NCBI GenBank assembly: GCA_002690925.1
Contig: NZGD01000012.1
Span: forward strand, 1 to 49,422
Length of the DNA: 49,422 nt
Origin: Rhodopirellula sp.
GTDB taxonomy: Bacteria; Planctomycetota; Planctomycetia; Pirellulales; Pirellulaceae
Direction: 5' to 3'
Shown here: piece after piece, positions 39,570 through 49,300 of the stretch
How the letters are laid out: every line of letters starts with the position of its first letter
Position numbering within the stretch: position 1 is the first letter of the stretch
Notes under the pieces: model-generated
The model's database searches: none
Told to the model about the DNA's origin: nothing
What the model saw: only the letters and a program-made list of their open reading frames with translations
Made by a program: the position numbers and the translations under genes

Positions 39570-41417
39570 ATGACTTATCTCGGTTCATTTCGCCACCAAT
39601 CACTGATCTTCTACTGTCATATTCTGGCCTTGAGCTTTGGATCGCTTGAACCTGCCTATTCAGCTGATTCTCCTGATGTGGGCTCTATTGGTACTGCTTT
39701 CGATTCGGACGCATCTTTTTTTCCGCCAACGAGTGTGTTCTTTGTCGAAGTGCATGATGCTGAGGCCGTGATCGACTTAGTTTTGGATCATCCTCTGCGA
39801 AAACGTATTGAGGCATTGGACGCTTACAAAGCGGCGATCGCGTCTCCTGACTATCAGCAAATTTCGCTGGGACGTTTGATGCTCGAAGGACAGTTGAAGA
39901 TGCCATGGCGCGAGGCTTTGACGTCATTGCTGGGACGCGGTCTTGCCGTCGGGTTCGATGCCAAGACGGATGGCTTCGCTGTGATTTTGCACGGAAAAGA
40001 TCATGAATCGATTGAGTTGATTCGCGACAGAATGCTGGAGTTCTTGCGCTTGACCGGTAATGGAGGACAAATCTCCTCGGGTGAATATCGAGGTGTGACA
40101 GCTTTTCAAGTCAACGCCTTTCGTGTTGCTGTTTACGAGGATCGCCTTCTCATTACGAATCAAGCAGAAACGGGTAAGTGGGTTTTGGATCGTATGATTG
40201 AGCTCTCGGAATCTCCTTCCGCTGACGCAGCAGCGTTAGCAGGCTCTGAGCGGCGGACACAGGCGGCGTCTTCTCTGCTTGATAACCCACGATTTCAGGC
40301 CTTCAGACGCGGGGTGGGATCAAAGAGTCAAATGCACGCTTTTGTGGATTTGAAGACGCTTGGCGAGGCACCTGCCGTTTCGCGTGCGCTGCAGTCCAAA
40401 ATCAACAACCCGCTAGCTGAATTGGTCTTGGGAGGGATTCAGAGCACTCTTTCAGATTCCACGTGGGCTGCGGCACAAGTGGATTTGGATGAAAACAGGA
40501 TCGCGTTGGCACTTACCACTCCATTTGACTCCGACTCCATTCCTGAACAGAGAGCATATTATTTTGGTGCAAATGGTGGTGGGCGGGGACTCAGTTTGCC
40601 GCAGTTGCCGGAGACTCTTTTTACATTGAGTACCCATCGTGATCTTTCTGACGTGTGGTTGCGGTCAGGTGACTTGTTTGGTGCCAACGTAAATGATGGA
40701 ATTGCTCAGGCAGATGCTACTTTGACGACTTTGTTCGCTGGGCGAGATTTTGGTGAAGACATTTTGGCAGCTTTCCAACCCGAGTTGGCTTTCATTGCTG
40801 TACGTCAGGAATTTGCTGAGTCCAAGCCCCGACCAGCCATTAAGTTACCCGCGTTTGCCGCAGTGTTGGAACTTAAAGAGCCTGATGCGATGAAGCGTGA
40901 ATTGCGACGCACATTTCAGAGTCTCGTCGGGTTTCTGAATATTACGGGGGCGATGAATGGTCAGAAGCAACTCGAACTAGGTGGTGAGAGAATTGGCATC
41001 GTGTCAGAAATCGTAACTTCAACTTATGTTGCGGAAGAAGATGACCTTAATGCTGACGACGCTGAGCTGATCTTTAATTTTTCACCGTCCATAGCCTTCC
41101 GTGGCAAGCAGTTTGTGATTGCAAGCTCTGCTGAACTGGCTCGGCAATTGGTGGATGAGGCGGGTTTTGGGAAAAGGCTTGGCAATAAGAACACTGACGC
41201 AACTCTGCATGCAGTCGGATTGCAAAAAGTACTGTGGGACAATCGTGATCAATTAATCGCTCAACGCATGCTGGAGGATGGCAACAGCCGCGAGGAAGCG
41301 ACGATGCTTATCGATTTGTTGCTCCAAGTGATCGGTTATTTCAAGGAAACATCCGTTGCCTTGGGGCAAGATGAGAATGAACTGAAAGCTACGTGGGAAG
41401 TACGTCTACAGCCATGA
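39570..41417 (+). CDS. Exported hypothetical protein, DUF3352-like
   Basis: 615 residues from ATG 39570. The open frame extends to a TTG at 39489, but only the ATG places a signal peptide correctly (hydrophobic LIFYCHILALSFG, cleavage near AYSA-DS, about residue 32). The mature part has SVFFVEVHDAEAVIDLVLDHPL, FRVAVYEDRLLITNQ and, later, FSPSIAFRGKQFVIASSAELARQLVDEA. This pattern of paired 'value of a stored score' strands resembles DUF3352-type planctomycete proteins, but I am not certain of the family. Its stop overlaps the next gene's start (ATGA), so it is the first gene of a three-gene operon with DUF1800 and DUF1501. Confidence 0.8.
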   Translation: MTYLGSFRHQSLIFYCHILALSFGSLEPAYSADSPDVGSIGTAFDSDASFFPPTSVFFVEVHDAEAVIDLVLDHPLRKRIEALDAYKAAIASPDYQQISLGRLMLEGQLKMPWREALTSLLGRGLAVGFDAKTDGFAVILHGKDHESIELIRDRMLEFLRLTGNGGQISSGEYRGVTAFQVNAFRVAVYEDRLLITNQAETGKWVLDRMIELSESPSADAAALAGSERRTQAASSLLDNPRFQAFRRGVGSKSQMHAFVDLKTLGEAPAVSRALQSKINNPLAELVLGGIQSTLSDSTWAAAQVDLDENRIALALTTPFDSDSIPEQRAYYFGANGGGRGLSLPQLPETLFTLSTHRDLSDVWLRSGDLFGANVNDGIAQADATLTTLFAGRDFGEDILAAFQPELAFIAVRQEFAESKPRPAIKLPAFAAVLELKEPDAMKRELRRTFQSLVGFLNITGAMNGQKQLELGGERIGIVSEIVTSTYVAEEDDLNADDAELIFNFSPSIAFRGKQFVIASSAELARQLVDEAGFGKRLGNKNTDATLHAVGLQKVLWDNRDQLIAQRMLEDGNSREEATMLIDLLLQVIGYFKETSVALGQDENELKATWEVRLQP

Positions 41418-42769
41418 ATAAGATGGATGTGAATCCAGATTGGGCATGGGAGGCGTATGAGCCTTCAATAACCGCTCCATGGGATTTGGGTGCGGTGGCC
41501 CATCTTTTTCGTCGCGGTGGTTTTGGTGCACCTCGGGATCAATTGTTAGAGTCCGTTGAAAGTGAACCCGCGAAGGTTGTCGAAGCCTTGGTCGGTGCCG
41601 AGGAGCCTGAGGTATTTCGACAAGAGATGCAGTCGCTGCTTCGTGCGGCGCTTGCGACCGGTAATGTTCGTCAACTGGCAGCGCAGTGGGCTTATCGCAT
41701 GCTTCACACGCCTGCGCCATTGAAAGAGAAGATGACACTCTTTTGGCACGGACACTTCGCGACAAGCGATGAAAAGGTAGGTGATGTTCGTTTGATGCAG
41801 GCTCAAAATGACTTGCTCAGAAAATATGCGTTGGGTGATTTTCAAGCACTGACACTTGAGATCTCCCGCGACCCTGCAATGCTGCTTTACCTTGATTCGG
41901 CAACGAATCGAAAATCTCATCCGAATGAAAACTATGCTCGAGAAATAATGGAGTTGTTTTGCCTCGGCGAAGGTGTCTACACAGAGCAGGATGTCCAAGA
42001 GCTAGCACGGTGTTTTACCGGTTGGGAGATAAAACAGGAGAGATATCGTTTTAACCGCTACCAACATGATTCCGGAAAGAAAACGGTGCTTGGTGTTGCG
42101 GGACTTGAGTCTGGTGAAGAGGCGATTCGGGTTGTGACGGAGCATCCCGCTGTTCCTCGTTTTCTTGTCAGAAAACTATTTCAGTTTTTTGTGATGGATG
42201 AACCAGAACCAACAGAAGAGTTGTTGGAGCCCTTAGTTAAGCAGTTGAGCGGTGATCAGATGAATATTGGCCCGACTTTGAAACGGATCCTCGGTAGCAA
42301 CTTGTTCTTTTCTCCCTTGGCACGTGCGCGGAAGGTGCGCTCACCCGTGGAAATCGGGGTTGGTTTTTTACGTGCATTTGAAGGCACAACTGATTTTTAT
42401 CAGTTGGCCGATGCGATGTATCAGTTGGGGCAGGGTCTCTATCAACCTCCAAGCGTAAAAGGTTGGGATGGAGGACGGGCCTGGATCAATTCTTCCACTT
42501 TATTAGGACGAGCGAATTTGATTCATCGGATGTTGAATGGAAGCAAGACGCGTTTCGGAAAGCAGCCGTTAGCCAGTTACTTCGAGACAAACGGTGTGGA
42601 ATCTATTGAAGAAATTGCGGAAATGTTGGAGGTTTCGCTGTTTGCAGTGCGCATTCCGAAGCCGGCGATCGATCGCGTGAAAGCACTGGCAGCTGCAAGC
42701 GAGGATGCCCGTCGGGTGAATCTTGCCGTGCACGCTTTTTGTACCCTCCCCGAATTTCAGGTGGCCTGA
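41414..42769 (+). CDS. DUF1800 family protein
   Basis: 451 residues, starting at ATG 41414, which overlaps the preceding stop by four bases (ATGA). Conserved DUF1800 features are HLFRRGGFGAP at the N-terminus, LKEKMTLFWHGHFATS, NENYAREIMELFCLGEGVYTE (19 of these residues near 183-201) and ARCFTGW, then QPPSVKGWDGGRAWINSSTLL near the C-terminus. The biochemical role is unknown. In planctomycetes it is very often paired with a DUF1501 gene, as here. No signal peptide is visible. Confidence 0.93.
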   Translation: MNKMDVNPDWAWEAYEPSITAPWDLGAVAHLFRRGGFGAPRDQLLESVESEPAKVVEALVGAEEPEVFRQEMQSLLRAALATGNVRQLAAQWAYRMLHTPAPLKEKMTLFWHGHFATSDEKVGDVRLMQAQNDLLRKYALGDFQALTLEISRDPAMLLYLDSATNRKSHPNENYAREIMELFCLGEGVYTEQDVQELARCFTGWEIKQERYRFNRYQHDSGKKTVLGVAGLESGEEAIRVVTEHPAVPRFLVRKLFQFFVMDEPEPTEELLEPLVKQLSGDQMNIGPTLKRILGSNLFFSPLARARKVRSPVEIGVGFLRAFEGTTDFYQLADAMYQLGQGLYQPPSVKGWDGGRAWINSSTLLGRANLIHRMLNGSKTRFGKQPLASYFETNGVESIEEIAEMLEVSLFAVRIPKPAIDRVKALAAASEDARRVNLAVHAFCTLPEFQVA

Positions 42770-42771
42770 AG

Positions 42772-44028
42772 ATGGATTTTGATTCGAAGGCTCGATTAGT
42801 TGAAAAGACAATTACGCGTCGAAGGTTGCTTGGTAACACTGGGTATAGTGCCTCTCTTTTAACCTTCGGGGCAACCGTTCCTGAAGTTTTGTGTGAGGCT
42901 GCAACGCTATCGATGGAACAGAGGATTTTGGTGGTCGTTGAGATGGCTGGCGGAAATGATGGGCTCAATACCGTTGTGCCACTTCGTGACGAACTCTACA
43001 GAAACGCAAGGCCGAATCTGGCAATTAGCAGCACTGATGTGTTGGCTGTCAACGACGACTTGGGATTGCATCCCTCAATGCGAGGAATGGCTGATTTGCT
43101 CGAAGATGGCAAGCTGTCAATCGTTCAGGGGGTAGGGTATGAAAATCCAAATCGCTCGCATTTTGAGTCCATGGATATCTGGCACACATGCCAAAGAAAA
43201 AGCGAGCTGCGGCAAAACGGTTGGCTTGGCCGATACTTGGAGGCAGCCACGGTGGATCGTTTTTCAGATCCCCCGGCACTACATCTTGGCAGGCAGCAGC
43301 AGCCTTTTGCATTGATGTCCCGCGATGTAAGAGTGCCCTCGATACAATCACTTGAGCAGTTCCGACTGCGGGTAGCGAAATCACCAGACCTACGTGATGC
43401 AATCCGATCGCTGTCCAGCCAACGTCGAGCGGGGGCATCTGATCTGCTTGGGTTCGTTCAGGCCAGTTCACGCAATGCAATGAACGCAAGTGAGCGAATG
43501 GAGTCCGCGGGGATGCAATACCGGTCGTCGGAAGCGTACCCGAGGACTGCTTTGGGACGAGAGCTCGAGACCATTGCGAAATTGATCGCTTCAGGTTTGG
43601 AGACCCGTATTTATTACGTTCGAATCGATGGCTTCGATACGCATGCAAATCAGCCAGGAGCACATTCCGTGTTGCTCCGCACGGTCAGTGATGCAGTGGG
43701 AACGCTGGTTCGCGATGTCAACGCTCAGGGTGACGGTGATCGTCTGCTGGTAATGTGCTTCAGTGAGTTCGGACGTAGGGTTACTGAAAATGCGAGTGAT
43801 GGTACCGATCATGGTGCTGCGGGACCAGTTTTGCTCGCTGGTAATGGGGTTAATGCGGGTGTCGTGGGTGAGCATCCACGTTTGGATGATTTGCTAAACG
43901 GTGACTTGAAGCATAGCGTTGATTTTCGTCAGGTCTATTCAGCGATCCTGCAACAATGGATGAAGTGTGATGCTCCGTCTATCTTAGGGGCAGCTTATGA
44001 TCCAATTGCGGTTTTTGCGAAATCGTGA
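42772..44028 (+). CDS. DUF1501 family protein with Tat-type signal
   Basis: 418 residues from ATG 42772, two bases after the DUF1800 stop. The N-terminus has a twin-arginine motif (TRRRLLGNTG) and a hydrophobic stretch, suggesting folded export. DUF1501 belongs to the alkaline phosphatase/sulfatase-like superfamily. Visible motifs are VVVEMAGGNDGLNTVVP, HPSMRGMADLLEDGKLSIVQGV (DUF1501 core, in two parts), DGFDTHANQ, and SEFGRRVTENASDGTDHGAA, which carries metal-binding Asp-His residues. It is likely active outside the cytoplasm together with the DUF1800 product. Substrate is unknown. Confidence 0.94.
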   Translation: MDFDSKARLVEKTITRRRLLGNTGYSASLLTFGATVPEVLCEAATLSMEQRILVVVEMAGGNDGLNTVVPLRDELYRNARPNLAISSTDVLAVNDDLGLHPSMRGMADLLEDGKLSIVQGVGYENPNRSHFESMDIWHTCQRKSELRQNGWLGRYLEAATVDRFSDPPALHLGRQQQPFALMSRDVRVPSIQSLEQFRLRVAKSPDLRDAIRSLSSQRRAGASDLLGFVQASSRNAMNASERMESAGMQYRSSEAYPRTALGRELETIAKLIASGLETRIYYVRIDGFDTHANQPGAHSVLLRTVSDAVGTLVRDVNAQGDGDRLLVMCFSEFGRRVTENASDGTDHGAAGPVLLAGNGVNAGVVGEHPRLDDLLNGDLKHSVDFRQVYSAILQQWMKCDAPSILGAAYDPIAVFAKS

Positions 44029-44076
44029 ACCTGCCGTCCGTTGTACATCTCCATTCACTTCTCACGCTGTTCGACT

Positions 44077-44114
44077 AATCGATCTTTTGGTTCAGGTTTT
44101 TGGGAAGATTGATT
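44077..44114. terminator. Possible bidirectional terminator between DUF1501 and kdsB
   Basis: AATCGATCTT and AAGATTGATT can form a 10-bp stem with one G-U pair and an 18-base loop, in the 102-base gap between convergent genes. The long loop makes this tentative. Confidence 0.3.
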
Positions 44115-44130
44115 GTTTGGTGGTTGTGTT

Positions 44131-44895
44131 TTACTTTGCAAATTTTCGTTCAAATCGTTGGAAGTCATCCAGAGTGTCGATGCCAGGGGTGGCTGAGCTA
44201 ACGCGTGCTACAAGAATTCGTTTGCCCGCTTCGATCGCTCGGAGCTGTTCTAGTCTTTCCAGTTTTTCTAGGTAACTTGGTGGCTGCGACGCAAACCATC
44301 GAAGGAACTCTCGTCGGTATGCGTAGAGGCCGATATGGTGCCAGAAGTTGGGTGGCTCCGCGTTGAAGTGTGTTTCTTGAACACCTTCCCGCACAAATGG
44401 AATCGGAGCACGACTGAAGTACACTGCCCTGCCCTGCCCTTCTCTTTCTGACATGAGAATTTTGACACAGGCAGGATCGTCAAGGTGCTGCCTATCACGA
44501 ATGGGAGTTCCGGCAGTTGCGATGTCTGCATCCAAGTTGTGGATTAAAGTGCGTGCGACAAGATCAATGGATGCGGGATCGATTTCTGGTTCGTCAGCCT
44601 GAACGTTGATAAAGACATCTGTGTTGGGAAGGGCCTCCGCAACTTCGGCGAGCCGATCAGTACCACTCGCACAACTTGCGCTCGTCATTATCCAGCGGCC
44701 ACCAAACGAATCGACTTCTTGTGCGAGTTTTGGATCATCCACGGCGACAACGATTTCTGTGCCGAAGGACGAACGTGACGCGGCCTCGTAGGTGTGATGG
44801 AGGATTGTCTTGCCACCCGATTTGCGTAGGAGTTTCTCAGGCAGCCGGGATGATGCAAGGCGTGCCGGTAGTACAATCTGACAACGAGTTTGCAT
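44131..44895 (-). CDS. kdsB: 3-deoxy-manno-octulosonate cytidylyltransferase
   Basis: 254 residues, the usual length. Activates Kdo with CTP to form CMP-Kdo for lipid A-core assembly, in the cytoplasm. Motifs: LPARLASSRLPEKLL (nucleotide-binding signature IPARxxSxRxPGKxL), IVVAVDD, SGTDRLAEV, FINVQADEPEID (Ala where most homologues have Gly in VQGDEP), RAPIPFVRE, HIGLYAYRREFL, and LEQLRAIEAG near the C-terminus. It implies a lipopolysaccharide outer membrane. The ATG at 44895 is the natural start. It is transcribed away from the riboswitch region. Confidence 0.96.
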   Translation of the reverse strand: MQTRCQIVLPARLASSRLPEKLLRKSGGKTILHHTYEAASRSSFGTEIVVAVDDPKLAQEVDSFGGRWIMTSASCASGTDRLAEVAEALPNTDVFINVQADEPEIDPASIDLVARTLIHNLDADIATAGTPIRDRQHLDDPACVKILMSEREGQGRAVYFSRAPIPFVREGVQETHFNAEPPNFWHHIGLYAYRREFLRWFASQPPSYLEKLERLEQLRAIEAGKRILVARVSSATPGIDTLDDFQRFERKFAK

Positions 44896-45073
44896 AGAAA
44901 TGTGAGTTTTTAATGGGGGAATTTCGAAGATGGTAGAGCGAGTTATTCTTTCGCGGTGCGAAGAAAATTTTTTATTTGTGTTTTTTTCCCAACCGCTTGC
45001 AAATTGTGGCGTTCGAGCCCACTGGCAGCAATGTTGATCTCGAAAACATTGTTCATGAAGCCATCACTTCTGT

Positions 45074-45102
45074 TTGACAGGGCAAGGTGCGGTAGCTACG
45101 CT
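45074..45102 (+). promoter_or_regulatory. Sigma70-like promoter ahead of the cobalamin riboswitch
   Basis: A perfect -35 box TTGACA at 45074-45079, a 17-base spacer and a weaker TACGCT -10 box at 45097-45102. The predicted transcript start, near 45109, falls just before the conserved aptamer. Confidence 0.55.
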
Positions 45103-45114
45103 TTCCAGCCAAAC

Positions 45115-45345
45115 GGTTTGTGGTGATGTGCTTCGCAGGCGCGAGTACATATACAGGGAACTCCGGTGAAAATCCGGGACGGCCCGGCCGCTGTAATCGA
45201 TGTGATGGGGAATTTCTCCGTCAGATATTGCATTTTCTTTCCGCCATTGTTGAGAAGCTTTTGACGCGTGATGCGGCCGAGAGTGATTCACGAGAAGGCA
45301 TGCAATGGACACATCGGGAGTCAGAAGACCTACCACTTACCGGGC
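45115..45345 (+). promoter_or_regulatory. Cobalamin (B12) riboswitch
   Basis: The conserved core is visible: GGGAA at 45156, then the TCCGGTGAAAATCCGG stem-loop, ACGGCCC, and CCGCTGTAA ending at 45196. The downstream B12-box equivalent is GAGTCAGAAGACCTACC at 45319-45335 (family consensus close to GCCAGGAGACCTGCC). The order and spacing of these blocks match cobalamin aptamers. The outer limits are approximate. The expression platform between 45346 and 45503 is not resolved: no T-run terminator is clear there, so translational control is possible. The only + strand genes downstream are the DUF1559 and DUF4465 genes. Confidence 0.9.
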
Positions 45346-45503
45346 GCGATGTGACTTTCTTGGGTGAGGTCCGTGCCGAGAGCTGAGTTGTCATGAGGGC
45401 AATGTGCGGTGGTTGCTGCGTAGGCTTGTTTTCGATTTGTCAGCATTCCCTTTCACATGCTTCATGGTTCGATGGGGATTTTGTTTGCGCAACGGGGTTG
45501 ACG

Positions 45504-46313
45504 ATGAACTGTTTGCAGCAACCCACTGGGGAGTCGCGACGAGGATTCACGCTTGTTGAGTTACTGGTAGTTATCGCGATCATTGGCTTGTTGGTTGGTC
45601 TTTTGCTACCCGCCGTGCAGGCGGTTCGGGAGACTGCGCGCAGGATGCAGTGTCAAAATAATTTGCATCAAATTGGAATCGCGATGCACAACTACCACGC
45701 TGCATTTCGAAAATTGCCCCCCGGGGGAATCGAAGTGCGTCCAGAGACACCACGCGGTAAACAGATTGCATGGTCAGCGATGGTGTTACCGTTTCTTGAA
45801 CAGTCCGCTGTATATTCAAAAATCGATTTCAATTACGCATTTGATCATCCTGTGAACCGCGAGGTGGCCGCAACACCGATTGAGGCCTATCTCTGCCCCA
45901 GTACTGCCCGACCGCAGATACTTAATCGTGGCAAGGGAGCCACGGACTATGGCGGTATTTACGGGGAACGGATTCTCACAACGAACTATCCGCCGAGAGG
46001 TGTGTTGATCCATGATCAGGCGATTCGCTTTCGAGATGTCACAGATGGATTGACGAGAACCTTGATGATCTCTGAGGATGCCAATTTTCGTGATGGCCAG
46101 TGGATCAATGCTTGGAATCTGTTTGATCAGGCGTTTCCGATCAATCGCGCACCGAGCTTTGAGAATGACATTCGAAGCATGCATCCGCAGGGGGCGAACG
46201 GCCTGTTTGCAGATGGGTCAGTTGTTTTCATGAATGAGAGTATGGAACTTGTATTGCTTGCGTCCATTTGCACGAGGAATGGAAACGAGAAGACCGTTGA
46301 TTTGGACAGATGA
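45504..46313 (+). CDS. DUF1559 protein with prepilin-type N-terminus
   Basis: 269 residues from ATG 45504, with GGGG about 6 bases upstream. The frame is open upstream to 45393, but that would add an atypical 37-residue, Cys-rich leader. The prepilin motif RRGFTLVELLVVIAI has the cleavage site after G14 and the conserved E5 of the mature protein (E19). A hydrophobic helix (VVIAIIGLLVGLLLPAV) follows, with REXXRR-like residues, CQNNLHQIGIAMHNYH, and the DUF1559 C-terminal motif HPQGANGLFADGSVVFM. It is a pseudopilin-like, surface- or periplasm-associated protein, common in many copies in planctomycetes. Here it lies directly downstream of a cobalamin riboswitch and one base ahead of the next gene (TGAGATG), suggesting a B12-regulated operon. 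Confidence 0.93.
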   Translation: MNCLQQPTGESRRGFTLVELLVVIAIIGLLVGLLLPAVQAVRETARRMQCQNNLHQIGIAMHNYHAAFRKLPPGGIEVRPETPRGKQIAWSAMVLPFLEQSAVYSKIDFNYAFDHPVNREVAATPIEAYLCPSTARPQILNRGKGATDYGGIYGERILTTNYPPRGVLIHDQAIRFRDVTDGLTRTLMISEDANFRDGQWINAWNLFDQAFPINRAPSFENDIRSMHPQGANGLFADGSVVFMNESMELVLLASICTRNGNEKTVDLDR

Positions 46314-46314
46314 G

Positions 46315-49300
46315 ATGAATGGTATTGAGCTGATTTTGAAAAAATGTCGGGGCCTTAGCGTGGAAAGTATGAACAAAAAACGGAAACTGTTGACGGAGCA
46401 ATTAGAGGATCGCAGGCTTTTAGCGGGTCCCTACGCGCCGGCCGCCGGCCAAGTTGGGTCGACCGCAATTGCTCACGATGATTCGGCTATCATCAGTTGG
46501 GCGACAGGGTATGAAAATTATCAGCCTGGATCTGATGTGGACCCCGCGTTTCAAATTCCTGAGAATGCTATTGGCAAGGCCGAGGGAACGACGTCTGACG
46601 CAGTCACCCTTGGCCGAAATGGGCGGATAACGTTGAGCTTCTCTGCGCCGATCCGAAATGGATTTGGAAGTGATTTTGCCATCTTCGAAAATAGTTTCAG
46701 TGATACTTTCCTTGAGCTTGCGTATGTCGAAGTCTCATCTGATGGATCAAATTTCTTTCGCTTTCAAAACGATTCGCTGACGTCTTCACCAGTGGGAGCA
46801 TTTGGTGAGGTAGATCCCACAAATGTCCACAATCTCGCTGGCAAATATCGTCGCGGGCAGGGTACACCGTTCGATTTAGAAGATCTCAGTGGAGTTAGTC
46901 CCCTGCTAAACACGGCTGCTATCACTCACGTTCGTGTGATCGATATTGTGGGTGATGGATCAGCTTTGGACACTAGCGGTGACGTGATTTACGATCCAAG
47001 TCCAACCGTGGGTAGTGCTGGGTTTGACCTCGATGGGGTTGGGGTTCTAAGCGAGTTTGAGTACTCGCAAGACGTTGTCGGCTTTGAGGATGTGGGGTCT
47101 GGGTTAGAACCGCAGTCATTTTTCAATGGTCCGGACCCTGATGGCACGATCGTCACTGGACCTTACGATGACGTTGTTGTGCTGGGAAAATTTCAGTCAG
47201 AATTATTAACGTTCAACAATGCCTACTCGAGGGACTTTGATTCGTGGAATCAGTGGGCCTACTCGAACATGACAGATACGACTACAGCCGGTTACCTGAA
47301 TCAATTCAGCGCCTATCCGGGTCATGGGGCTGATGATTCAGCCACTGTCGGGATCGGTTTTGCGTCTCAGGGAGATTTTTATGACGCTCCACTGATTACA
47401 CGTCCTGCTGACGATCTGAGGTCGTTTGGCTCACTTTCTGTCACCAACACGACTTATGCGGCGTTATCGATGCTGCTGGGTGATTCGTTTGCGAAAAAGT
47501 TTGGTGGTGATTCGGGAAATGACGCTGACTTTTTCCGGCTCAGCATTGAAGGGCTGGATGCTTCTGGGCAGGCTATCGGAGCGGTTGATGTTTTACTCGC
47601 AGATTATCAATTCGCTGATAATTCTCGTGACTACATCCTTGATGATTGGGTGACGGTTGACCTAGGGCCAATTTCGACTGCCAGAAGTTTGTCCTTCTCG
47701 TTGACGTCCTCTGATGTCGGCCCTTTTGGCATGAATACACCAAGCTATTTCGCTGTAGATGACATTGTAATGCTGACCCCTGCGGTAGCATTTGATTTGC
47801 AAGAAGATGCTGTTCGGGAGAGTGATGGGGCAAACGCGACTATGGCTCGCTTGAGCCGAGCAGGTGCAGATTTATCTGAGCCCCTTGTATTTACAATCGA
47901 ACCGGTGGATGCATCACAGGCGGTTTTGCCAAGTAGCGTTACGATTCCTGCGGGAGCCAATTATGTTGATTTTCCTGTTGGTGTGGTCGATAACTCCGAA
48001 GCAGACGGGGATCGAGAGTTAGCAATTCGTGTTTCAGCAGAAGGTTACACTGCGACCGAAAAGAGTTTGCAAATTCGAGATGATGATCCTTTTCGGGTTT
48101 CGCTTGACTTGTCAGCGTCCGAGATTGCAGAAGGTGGTATCGTCAGCGGGACACTGAGACGCAATGATGCTGCCCCTGATTTGCCATTGACAATTCAACT
48201 GAGTGCATCCATCGACGGAAGGCTGAGCTTTGCTTCGAAGGTTGTTATGGCGGCTGGGCAGACGACTGCTTCGTTTGATATCGCAGCACCCGAAGACGAT
48301 GTTGACCATCGGGATGTAACGGTGCAGATTACGGCAAAGGCAAGCGGGTATGAAGATGGAAAAAATACTCTGTTTGTCTTGGATAACGACACGCCGAAAC
48401 TGGGTTTTACATTCTCAGAATCAAGCTTTTCAGAGCAGGACTCTCAACCAACCGAGGGTTTTGAATTGTTGGGGCGGCGTTTGGCAACGGAGTCTTCGTA
48501 CAACGGGGCCGACAGGGCTGGTCAGTTCGCGGCGGGGGGCTTGATCTTCAATAATGAGTACAACCCCACATTCAGTAGCTGGGGTGGGTGGGCCTATTCG
48601 AACACAACCGATGTGACCACCAGTGGTTACCTGAATCAGTACAGCAGTTTTAGCGGTGGAGGTGCGGTTGATTCCGACACTTATCTCGTCGGTAATGCTT
48701 ACCCGGGATTCGTTGTCCCGCGAATCACGCGTGAATCGGCAAGCACGCGTCGATTCAGCACGTTGGACATCACGAATACAACCTATGCTGCCTTGTCGAT
48801 GTATGAGGGTGATTCATTTGGAGCCAAGAAATTTGGTGGTGCATCGGGAGATGATCCAGATTTTTTCGCTCTTACCATCGAGGGGCTCGATGTAAACGAT
48901 GATTCCATTGGGACTGTTGAGGTCCTGCTCGCCGATTTCCGATTTGAGGATCAGGATTCAGATTATATCCTGGATGCGTGGACGAGCGTTGATTTGTCAT
49001 CGATCGGCGATGCGAATGCATTGACTTTCTCATTGTTGTCCTCAGACATTGGTCAATACGGTATGAACACACCGGCCTATTTCGCATTGGATAATGTGAA
49101 GTTTGAGGGCGATGCCGAACAACCGCTGTTGACGGTGACACGGAATGCGCCGGATCAGACCGAAGATCTCTTGGTGCAGTTGTACACCTCAGATTATTCA
49201 GAAGCCGTGATACAGCCGACTGTGGTCGTACCCGCAGGTGAGTCCACTGTGGATGTGCCTTGGGAAATTATTGATGATTCAGTCTCTGATGATGCTCGTC

